Source: Methylophilaceae bacterium (GTDB lineage: Bacteria; Pseudomonadota; Gammaproteobacteria; Burkholderiales; Methylophilaceae). Taken from it: a stretch of DNA of 36,729 bases. Both the position numbers and the translations under genes were made by a program. Location: assembly GCA_025362115.1 (NCBI GenBank), contig JANYIK010000166.1:1-36729 (forward strand), read 5' to 3'. Under the pieces are notes generated by a model. The model was given only the letters and a program-made list of their open reading frames with translations. It did no database searches and was not told where the DNA came from. Below are positions 1 through 7,554 of the stretch, in pieces (positions within the stretch are counted from its first letter, which is position 1; each line of letters begins with the position of its first letter).

Positions 1-1652
1 CCCTGACGGGTACGGTCGCCAATATCAACACACGTCTAGCAGCGGTCACCTACAACCCCACCGCCGACTACAACGGCAGCGATATGCTGACTATGCTCAC
101 CAGCGACAATGGCAATACAGGTGGAGGTACGCTGACGGACAGCGATACCGTTGCGATTACCGTCAACTCGGTAAACGATGCCCCCAGCGGTAACAACAAT
201 ACGCTGCTTACCCAAACGGTTACGACGATCGAAGATACGCCCCATACCTTCTCTGTCGCCGAGTTTGGGTTTACTGATCCCAAAGATACGCCAGCCAACA
301 ATTTTATTGCGGTAAAAATCACCACCTTGCCGGTGCTGGGTACGGTGACGCTGAATGGGGTGGCGGTGACAGCCGGGCAGTTTGTCACGGTGGTTGATAT
401 TGCCGCAGGCAAACTGGAATACAAACCGCTGCCATTTGATAATGGTGTCTCCTATACCACGTTTACCTTCCAAGTGCAGGATGACGGCGGCACGGCCTTG
501 GGCGGGGTTGATCTCGATCCCGTACCCAAGACCATCACGATCAATGTGGGGTCAATCAATAATGCGCCTGTGAATACGGTTCCAAGCGCGGGAACCACCA
601 ATGCCAACACTAGCCGAGCGATTGCCGGCTTGAGTATTGCCGACATAGATGCTTTGGGTGGCAGCATGACCGTGACTTTGGTGACTACCAACGGCACATT
701 AACGGTTTCAGGCGGCACGGCGGCGATTGTCGGCAGCGGTACTAATACGGTCACTCTGACGGGTATCTTGGGCGCTATTAACTCTACTTTGGCGGCTTCG
801 GTCAATTATGTACCTACCAGTGGCTTCAGCGGTAGCGCCGCCCTGACCATGACCACCAATGATAACGGTAATACCGGTGCTGGCGGCCCACTGGGTGATG
901 TGTCTACGGTGAATACGACGGTGAATACGGTTCCGCTGATCATCGTGGTGCCACCACCGTTACCGATAATCCCACCACCACCACCACCACCACCGCTGCC
1001 GATAGTGACACCGACGTCAACGTCAACGCCGACGCCGACGCCAGCGGCGCAATCTGGTGCCAGCGCGAATGCGCCAAGCAACGAAGTGGCCTTGGACAAC
1101 TCGCGTACGGAAGAGCCTACACCTGAACGTAAGGTGACCGTTATCAGTTTGGGGAATACTGCAACCTTGGCCTCTAACGTGGCTACGGTAGGGGTGCAAG
1201 CGCCCAAGGCGTTCTCCAACCCCAATCAAACCGCCAATGTGTTGAACCAGCAGCTACAGTTGCTGAATATCGGCATTTCCAAGCAAGCTAGCGGCAGTTT
1301 CGGCGCTCTTTTGAATGACCTCTCTACTGGTGGTGGCCGTATCCACATAGAAAGTGCCAACACAGCAACAGGCGTAGAAACGAGCCAAGAAAAAGAATTG
1401 CGATCTCTAATCTCATCGCTCACCGTGGAAAAGAAAGTACAGCTTACCAGCACGGCGGCTTCGGCGGGTTTGGTGGTTTGGGCGCTGAACTCTGGCGGGA
1501 TTTTATCTTCAGTGTTAGCCACGGCACCAACGTGGAAGAATCTCGACCCCATCTCTCTGCTTGATGACAATGCGGGCAATTTGCCGGATGAGGATGAGGA
1601 CGAAGCTGCAGACAGCTCTGAAGAGGGTGTGGCGGATATGTTGTCTCAATAA
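1..1652 (+). CDS. Large tandem-repeat surface protein (adhesin-like), 3' end only
   Basis: The frame beginning at base 3 is open to the left edge, so this is the C-terminal part (about 550 residues) of a longer protein. Two related Ig/cadherin-like repeat units are visible. They share the signature NDNGNTG or SDNGNTG followed by a threonine-rich strand, and lie about 210 residues apart with a different beta-rich domain between them. The NDAP and NNAP joints are typical of VCBS/cadherin-type repeats. After the second unit comes a proline-rich linker (PPPPPPPP, then Thr-Pro repeats) and a low-complexity region. Near the end is a hydrophobic stretch (about 60 to 40 residues from the C-terminus) with the pattern GxxxSxxxxxPxWxxxDP, followed by a strongly acidic tail (DEDEDE). 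Such repeats usually form extended surface or secreted adhesins. The N-terminus and export signal are outside the window. Its position next to c-di-GMP genes and an adaptor/protease/SecA-like operon suggests that it is the substrate of that operon. Confidence 0.85.
   Translation, partial: LTGTVANINTRLAAVTYNPTADYNGSDMLTMLTSDNGNTGGGTLTDSDTVAITVNSVNDAPSGNNNTLLTQTVTTIEDTPHTFSVAEFGFTDPKDTPANNFIAVKITTLPVLGTVTLNGVAVTAGQFVTVVDIAAGKLEYKPLPFDNGVSYTTFTFQVQDDGGTALGGVDLDPVPKTITINVGSINNAPVNTVPSAGTTNANTSRAIAGLSIADIDALGGSMTVTLVTTNGTLTVSGGTAAIVGSGTNTVTLTGILGAINSTLAASVNYVPTSGFSGSAALTMTTNDNGNTGAGGPLGDVSTVNTTVNTVPLIIVVPPPLPIIPPPPPPPPLPIVTPTSTSTPTPTPAAQSGASANAPSNEVALDNSRTEEPTPERKVTVISLGNTATLASNVATVGVQAPKAFSNPNQTANVLNQQLQLLNIGISKQASGSFGALLNDLSTGGGRIHIESANTATGVETSQEKELRSLISSLTVEKKVQLTSTAASAGLVVWALNSGGILSSVLATAPTWKNLDPISLLDDNAGNLPDEDEDEAADSSEEGVADMLSQ
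972..994 (+). repeat. In-frame CCA trinucleotide repeat encoding a polyproline linker
   Basis: Seven CCA units plus CC run without interruption inside the repeat-protein gene and encode the polyproline part of the linker. A second short repetitive tract (ACGTCA/ACGCCG-type hexamers) follows at about 1010-1043 and encodes Thr-Ser and Thr-Pro pairs. Slippage in either tract would lengthen or shorten the linker without changing the frame. Confidence 0.8.
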
Positions 1653-1722
1653 GTATTTGAGTTACGCAGGGTGGCGCGATTAGTATAAGCTTGCAAAACA
1701 AAGCCGTTTTCGACCCGATACT

Positions 1723-3336
1723 ATGAAACTACTTGGTCTTCGCATACCGTTCATGCGCTTGCCCAGCCTTGAAAAGCTAGGAATCAAGCTGCCTAAAGTC
1801 AAGATCAGCCCTGCGGTGCGGATTAGTTTTGGCTTGATTTCGCTCGTCATGGGCTGGATCTTGCTGCTGGACATGATGGTGGGTTTTTGGCCGGATACCG
1901 GTAAAGTCACGATTCAGTTGCGCGCCAAAACCAGCGAAATGCTGGCCATCCAATCCGCACAATACATCCAAGCCGGAGATTTCGTCGGCCTCAAAAAATC
2001 CTTAGAAAAAAGCGTACATGAGCAAACAGGGGTGCGCTCAGTGGCAATGCGCCATAAAAGTGGCAAAATCGTGCTGCAAGTAGGCGACCACGCACTTTAC
2101 TGGAAACCAAAAACTACCGCCTCCACACAAGATTTTGCACGTTTAGGCATTAGCGCAGGCAACCAGCCCTGGGGCGAAATTGAAATTGCATTTACACCTT
2201 CAACTCCTCAAACCCCCTTGGATTGGCTGAGGAAAAAAGCTGTCGTTTCCTTCTTGCTGCTGATAGTGGGCGGCTTTGTGATGTATGTGTTCTATCTGCG
2301 CGGTGTATTTTCTTATCTTGACCCTTCTACCGTCATCCCCGATCGCGTCAGTTCAGCCTTCGATGCGTTTAGCGAGGGCGTGATGATGGTGGATGTCGCT
2401 GGTAAGGTGATGATCGCCAATAAGATGTTCCGTAGCTGGGGCGAGGATATGGCGGGAAACCTGTTCGGCAAGCAGGCGAGTACGTTGTCGGTGGTTAAAA
2501 ATACTATGGGGGTAGACCCCAAAGCCTATCCTTGGACTAAATCCATGGAGGCTTTGCAATCGGTCAATGGCTGGCCGCTCAAGATTGCACTGCCCTCAAA
2601 AGAGAGTATCAAAGTCATCGTCAACTGCTCGGTGATTCAGGATGCCGCAAACACGGTACGTGGTTGTATGGTGACATTTGCTGACGTGACCGAGTTGGAC
2701 AACTTGAACCAGAACTTGAACGCAGCGATGGGTAAGCTGAAAAAATCGCAAGACGAATTGGAAGAAAAAAATGAAGAGCTTTACCGTTTGGCTACGCGCG
2801 ACCCGATGACGGGGGCTTTCAATCGGCGCGCCTTTTTTGCCGACGCCGAAAAGCTGCTGGTCGAGTACAGGGAGGGCAACCGTCCGATGTGCGTCGTCAT
2901 GTCGGATATTGACCACTTCAAGAAATTCAACGATGTCCACGGCCACGCCGTGGGAGATTTGGTGATTGTTGCTTTTTCCAAGTCATTGTCTGTACCTCTG
3001 CGTACCACGGACATGCTATGTCGCTACGGCGGCGAAGAATTCGTGGTGCTGTTGCCGGGAGCCAACAAAGAAGTGGCGATGGGCATCGCAGAGCGGCTGC
3101 GGCAAGAGGTTGAGCAGCGCGCAGGCCCCTCTATTCGCCATACTACGCCGCTTAACATTACCTCCAGCTTTGGCGTGGCGCAGTTGGAGCCTGACGTGAA
3201 AGACCTGACCATGTTCATAGACCGCGCTGACCAAGGGCTCTACGTGGCGAAGAAGAGCGGCAGAAATCGGGTGAAATTCTATGGTGAGCCGATAGAAGAA
3301 AACGCTCCACCGGAAGAGCCTCGGGATTTGCATTAG
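1723..3336 (+). CDS. Membrane diguanylate cyclase (periplasmic sensor-PAS-GGDEF)
   Basis: This 537-residue protein should make c-di-GMP from two GTP. A first membrane segment lies at about 34-55, then a periplasmic region to about 170, then a second membrane segment at about 172-192. A PAS-like domain covers about 208-320, a short coiled coil about 325-355, and the GGDEF domain about 358-520. The active-site loop is GGEEF (436-440), with SDIDHFK at 394-400 supplying the metal aspartates. An RxxD inhibitory site (RTTD, 427-430) lies exactly five residues before the loop, so product inhibition is expected. The gene starts 70 bases after the repeat-protein stop. A possible -10 (TATAAG, 1684-1689) lies in that gap, with no convincing ribosome site. 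Its position suggests that it supplies a c-di-GMP signal for the adjacent adhesin/export genes; this link is inferred. Confidence 0.93.
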   Translation: MKLLGLRIPFMRLPSLEKLGIKLPKVKISPAVRISFGLISLVMGWILLLDMMVGFWPDTGKVTIQLRAKTSEMLAIQSAQYIQAGDFVGLKKSLEKSVHEQTGVRSVAMRHKSGKIVLQVGDHALYWKPKTTASTQDFARLGISAGNQPWGEIEIAFTPSTPQTPLDWLRKKAVVSFLLLIVGGFVMYVFYLRGVFSYLDPSTVIPDRVSSAFDAFSEGVMMVDVAGKVMIANKMFRSWGEDMAGNLFGKQASTLSVVKNTMGVDPKAYPWTKSMEALQSVNGWPLKIALPSKESIKVIVNCSVIQDAANTVRGCMVTFADVTELDNLNQNLNAAMGKLKKSQDELEEKNEELYRLATRDPMTGAFNRRAFFADAEKLLVEYREGNRPMCVVMSDIDHFKKFNDVHGHAVGDLVIVAFSKSLSVPLRTTDMLCRYGGEEFVVLLPGANKEVAMGIAERLRQEVEQRAGPSIRHTTPLNITSSFGVAQLEPDVKDLTMFIDRADQGLYVAKKSGRNRVKFYGEPIEENAPPEEPRDLH

Positions 3337-3381
3337 AGCTTTCACCGTATGTCCGCGCCGGAATGATAAATAAAGCGCTGG

Positions 3382-6126
3382 TTAGTGCGAAGTAATGCGC
3401 CCAAACTCAGCCGCTATCTTGGTTGCGTATTTTTCAAAGTCATCGGCCACCAGCGGTTTACTGAACAAAAATCCTTGGATAATTTCACAGCCCAAATCTT
3501 TTAGATATATGTGCTGATGTTCAGCATCCACGCCTTCGGCAATCACCGCTTTTTCAAATGTGTGCGCCACGTCCACAATGACTGACACGATCTTTTCTGA
3601 GGGCTTGCCTATGCCCAGCACGAAGGAGCGGTCTACCTTGAGGATATCGAACGGTAGCAGTCCTAGGTAGCTCAAGCTGGAATAGCCAGTGCCAAAGTCG
3701 TCAATGGCGATGAGAAAGCCTTCTTTTTGCAGGTTACGCAGCACATCTACCACGCCGCCGGTGGCGTCTACAAACATACTCTCGGTAATTTCCAGCTCGA
3801 TATTGGCGGTGGAAACGCCATAGTGCTTGAGCGTGGCCAACACTTCCTCGGTGAAAGTGGCGCGGCGCAAATCCTGACTGGAAATGTTGACGGCGATACG
3901 CGGCGGAGCAATGCCTTTGGTTGTCCAATCCACGAATTGCTTGCACGCGATGTGGCGTATGGTGTCGCTCATTTTGATGATGATGCCGGTTTCTTCGGCG
4001 ATGCTGATGAATTCGCCCGGATTCACCAGTCCGCGCGTGGGGTGCTGCCAGCGTACCAGCGCTTCAACGCCAGCAATCGCGCCGCTACGTAAGTCAATTT
4101 GCGGCTGATACATCAGAAATATCTCGCCATCAGTATTCACCGCCTGACGCAGGTCGTGTTCCAATTTCAGGCGCTCCACTGCCTTGGAATTCATGTGTTC
4201 TTCGTAATACACGTATTGGGTCTGGCCGGACGCTTTAACCCGCGTCATCGCCATCTCGGCATAGTGGAACAGGTTGTCTATGCTCTCGCCATCTGTGGGG
4301 TAAATGCTGATACCCATCACCGCGCCTAGGTGCATGGTTTGGCTTTCATAAGAGAAATTGTCGCCAAACACGCTCACCAGTTTTTCTGCCACAAATCCGA
4401 TCTCGTTAGAGTTGTTGAGGTCAGGCAGCACCACCACAAATTCATCATTGCCAAAGCGCGACACCACGTCGGATTCACGTAATTTGCTGAGTAGCCGTTG
4501 CGCCACTTCATTCAGTACGTGGTCACCACCAGCATAGCCTAGGCTATCGTTGACTTTTTTGAAGCCCGCCAAGTTGATGTAGATAATGGCCACCAGCAAT
4601 TTTTTACGCCGTGCACGTGAGATTTCTTGTGACAGACGGTCGCGGCAGAAGGCGCGGTTGGGCAAGCCGGTTACTGGGTCAAAGTGCTCCTGCATGTAAA
4701 GTTCTTTGCCGCGCATCACCGAGGTCAGCGCCACGCCTAGTCGGTCTGCAAAGGCGCGCGCAAAATGGTGCTCACCTTCGGTGAGTGACTTGTCTTGCGC
4801 TAGGCCGAAATGCAGAATTGCAGACAGTTCTCCTTCTCGATATACCGGAAACAGGTGCAGTCTGGAGGCGCCGAATTCGATCAGTGGCTTGAGGAATTCC
4901 ACCTTATCGGGATGCTCTATAAGCACGCCATTAGGATCTCCGCTCAGACTTTCTTTGAACTTGCTCTGCAAAGGAGGCAGGCTGACGGCATGGGTTTCGT
5001 CTAAAGTATTCACCCAAGTGCTTTGCTGGTCTTGCTCCGGTGCAGTGTCGTCGAGATGCGTCACCGCCACCAGCACGCAGGGAATTACTTTTGGCACGTT
5101 GGTGAACACCAGTTCTATGATGTTGTTAAAATTGGCGTTGGAGAGGATGGCGCGGTCAAACTCGTCCATTGCCCGCACAATGTCTAAAGGGTGGGACACC
5201 ATGAGTTGCCCGCCGACGCCGTGCGGGGTGGCTCTGGCACGGCGCGGACGCAAGGTCACCAGCCAGGCCAAAAACAGCGCCAGCACGATGCTGGCGGCCA
5301 TCACTCCGTCTGAGGTATTGCCGGCAAACATAGCGCTCGGACTGGCGGCGATGATGTTCCAGTCGTTTGTTGCAAACTGATCGCGTAGCGGTAGCGCGAT
5401 ATAGCTGGCTTTGCCTCCGGCGTTGCCATCATTCCAGTGTAATTCCCCAGATTGCAGTCGGAGAGGTTTGCGTAGTGTTTGTATCAGTGCGTTGTCCGGC
5501 GTGCTGGATCTGTATAGCACCTGCTGGTCGCGCTGATTGAGGACGAGTAGAGGATTACCGCTTGGCGATTCGTTCTTCCACAGATAGGCGGGTGACAACT
5601 CCGCGCTGAGCAAGTCAAAGCTATTGCTTTCACTGCCGTCATTATCTTGCGCCACGCTACGCAGCAGGATGATTCTGGCGTTGCCAGTAGTGCTTGGTAG
5701 CGCGATGAGTGCAGACTCCCCATGTGATAGATGTATTTTTATAGCTTCGGTTTGATCGGCCAGAGTGAGTTGCGTACCCAGCAGAGCCGTAATATGGCCA
5801 GATTCGTCTACATAGTTGACGGCCTTGAAGTAGGGCGTAGAAATCTGTAACAAAGAAGACGAGTTGGGGTCGCGCGCCGCGCGCTCCAAGGCGTGGTCAG
5901 CGGTACGCAGGCGATCTTGCAGAGTTTGCTTGAAGCTGGTGGCTTCTTGCAGCAGTGTGGCTTGGTGCGTGCCTTGCAAGGTAGAATCGCCTTTAGAAAA
6001 GAAAATGAAGGCGATGCAGGTCACCAGTAGTGCCAGCACCAAGGGGATTCTTCTTTGCGTGAAGCCGAATTGTGTAGAATCAGAACGCATAGCTTCCATA
6101 ATACTTGCAGTTGCTTCAAACTGCAT
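3382..6126 (-). CDS. GAF-GGDEF-EAL protein, probable c-di-GMP phosphodiesterase
   Basis: Residue numbers count from an upstream TTG at 6132; the first ATG (6126) is preferred, and ATGs at 6099 and 6090 are also possible. No start has a clear Shine-Dalgarno. A membrane segment at about 29-46, a periplasmic sensor region and a second membrane segment at about 277-295 precede a GAF-like domain (about 315-475). The GGDEF domain (about 480-640) is degenerate: the loop reads GNDEF (561-565) and the first metal aspartate is Asn520 (INLAGF). It keeps an RxxD site (552-555). The EAL domain (about 655-905) keeps the expected catalytic residues: E690 of EAL, N749, E781, D811/D812 in IDDFGTG, K832 and E866. 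The likely activity is c-di-GMP hydrolysis, with the GGDEF half as a regulatory GTP or c-di-GMP site. The gene converges on the diguanylate cyclase and diverges from the HlyD operon across only about 40 bases. Confidence 0.92.
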   Translation of the reverse strand: MQFEATASIMEAMRSDSTQFGFTQRRIPLVLALLVTCIAFIFFSKGDSTLQGTHQATLLQEATSFKQTLQDRLRTADHALERAARDPNSSSLLQISTPYFKAVNYVDESGHITALLGTQLTLADQTEAIKIHLSHGESALIALPSTTGNARIILLRSVAQDNDGSESNSFDLLSAELSPAYLWKNESPSGNPLLVLNQRDQQVLYRSSTPDNALIQTLRKPLRLQSGELHWNDGNAGGKASYIALPLRDQFATNDWNIIAASPSAMFAGNTSDGVMAASIVLALFLAWLVTLRPRRARATPHGVGGQLMVSHPLDIVRAMDEFDRAILSNANFNNIIELVFTNVPKVIPCVLVAVTHLDDTAPEQDQQSTWVNTLDETHAVSLPPLQSKFKESLSGDPNGVLIEHPDKVEFLKPLIEFGASRLHLFPVYREGELSAILHFGLAQDKSLTEGEHHFARAFADRLGVALTSVMRGKELYMQEHFDPVTGLPNRAFCRDRLSQEISRARRKKLLVAIIYINLAGFKKVNDSLGYAGGDHVLNEVAQRLLSKLRESDVVSRFGNDEFVVVLPDLNNSNEIGFVAEKLVSVFGDNFSYESQTMHLGAVMGISIYPTDGESIDNLFHYAEMAMTRVKASGQTQYVYYEEHMNSKAVERLKLEHDLRQAVNTDGEIFLMYQPQIDLRSGAIAGVEALVRWQHPTRGLVNPGEFISIAEETGIIIKMSDTIRHIACKQFVDWTTKGIAPPRIAVNISSQDLRRATFTEEVLATLKHYGVSTANIELEITESMFVDATGGVVDVLRNLQKEGFLIAIDDFGTGYSSLSYLGLLPFDILKVDRSFVLGIGKPSEKIVSVIVDVAHTFEKAVIAEGVDAEHQHIYLKDLGCEIIQGFLFSKPLVADDFEKYATKIAAEFGRITSH

Positions 6127-6168
6127 TACCAAATAGCATAGCTTTAAGCTAAAAAAGTGAGATAACGA

Positions 6169-7542
6169 TTGAAAGCTGACGCAGAACTTATCTTAGAATT
6201 TCAGGCCACCTTGCTCTCGCATCCGCAGTTTGACGAGGCAGCTACGGCCTTCGCCACCGAGCTGGCGCTTAGGCTGGGCTTCGATCGCGTTGCCATAGGC
6301 TTGATTGAGCGCGGGCAGGTGGCGGTCAAGGCCATCTCGCATAGCGCGGATGTGCTGGCTAAATATGAGGCACATCGCGCTATCGCCAATGCTATGGACG
6401 AAGCCATAGAGCAAGCCGCGGTGCTGACTTCCACTGAAGTCGGAGGCAAAACGCCGAGAATTTTGCTGGCGCACAAAGCGCTCGCCAGATCCACTGGCAA
6501 TCAGATATGCACTATTCCGCTCGCCAATAACCATGAAATCTATGGCGCTATCGCCTTAGAGCGCGGCGGTGGTACGCCGCTGGTACAAGAAGATATAGAG
6601 GCCTGTGAAACCATCGTCAGCCTGCTGGGGCCGCTGCTGTTGCTCAGATGGAGCGAGGCGCGTCCTTGGTATATGCGCTTGATGAAGCTGGGCTTGGGCA
6701 GTATGAAGCGCGGTTATATGTTGCGTAGATTCCTGTTCAAAACGCTTTTATATTCAACTGTGGTGGTGTTCGCGCTGCTGTTGTTTTTCCCCGTCACCTA
6801 CAACGTCAGTGCGCCAGTGCGGCTGGAAGGCCTGATTCAACGAGCATTGGTGGCACCCGAAGCCGGATTCTTGGAGAAATCCTATGTACGGCCTGGCGAC
6901 CGGGTTAAAGCCGGTCAAGTGCTGGCCGAACTTTCTGATCAGGAGTTGCAACTGGACAAGCGCAAATGGGAAAGCGAGCTGGCACAGCATGAAAACGCTT
7001 ATGGCGCAGCGCTGGCACAGGCTGACCGTGTGCAACTGGTCATCAATCAAGCCAAAGCTGATGAGGCGCGCTCACAACTGGAGTTGACTGAACAGAAAAT
7101 TTCCCGTTCCAAATTGGTTGCACCGTTCGATGGCATCATTATCAAGGGCGACTTGCGGCAATTGCTAGGCACGCCAGTGCAACGCGGCGATGTGCTGCTC
7201 GCGGTGGCTCCGGTCAACGCTTACAGGTTGATGATAGAAGTGGACGAGCGCGACGTATCTTATGTGCAATCCGGCCAGACGGGTAGAGTGGCCTTGGTCT
7301 CTTTGCCCGACAAAACCTTGCCGTTCCAAGTCCTGCGTATCACGCCAGTCGCCGCTACCAAAGAGGGTCGCAACTTCTTTGATGTGGAAGCCACTTTGAC
7401 TACTGCATCACAAAGCGCCCTACGTCCGGGATTGGAAGGTGTCGCCAAGATCAACGCTGGCAACCGGCCATTCATTTGGATATGGACGCATCGTGGCTTG
7501 GATGCGGTACGTATGACCTTATGGAACTGGGGCATTTTCTAA
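6169..7542 (+). CDS. GAF-domain HlyD-type periplasmic adaptor
   Basis: This 457-residue protein has an unusual layout. A cytoplasmic GAF-like domain (about 10-160) is followed by one membrane helix (about 188-208) and a periplasmic membrane-fusion region. That region has a split lipoyl domain (about 223-256 and 313-346) joined by a short coiled-coil hairpin (about 257-312), then a beta-barrel domain (about 350-430). HlyD-type adaptors link an inner-membrane pump to an outer-membrane channel. The short hairpin suggests a small adaptor rather than a full HlyD. The start is TTG at 6169; a weak GTGAG lies about eight bases upstream and there is no in-frame ATG for the next 75 codons. The gene leads a three-gene operon, with 12 bases separating it from the next gene. 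The GAF domain could sense a small ligand and gate the system, but no ligand can be read from the sequence. Confidence 0.88.
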   Translation: MKADAELILEFQATLLSHPQFDEAATAFATELALRLGFDRVAIGLIERGQVAVKAISHSADVLAKYEAHRAIANAMDEAIEQAAVLTSTEVGGKTPRILLAHKALARSTGNQICTIPLANNHEIYGAIALERGGGTPLVQEDIEACETIVSLLGPLLLLRWSEARPWYMRLMKLGLGSMKRGYMLRRFLFKTLLYSTVVVFALLLFFPVTYNVSAPVRLEGLIQRALVAPEAGFLEKSYVRPGDRVKAGQVLAELSDQELQLDKRKWESELAQHENAYGAALAQADRVQLVINQAKADEARSQLELTEQKISRSKLVAPFDGIIIKGDLRQLLGTPVQRGDVLLAVAPVNAYRLMIEVDERDVSYVQSGQTGRVALVSLPDKTLPFQVLRITPVAATKEGRNFFDVEATLTTASQSALRPGLEGVAKINAGNRPFIWIWTHRGLDAVRMTLWNWGIF

Positions 7543-7554
7543 AGGGTTTCCTAG

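Noticed and set aside
972-994. Phase variation by frameshift at the CCA tract
   Set aside because: The unit is three bases, so length changes keep the reading frame.
4706-5380. A 224-residue forward reading frame inside the GGDEF-EAL gene
   Set aside because: It is antisense to a well-supported gene, its composition is unnatural (Ser/Arg-rich) and it has no recognisable domain.
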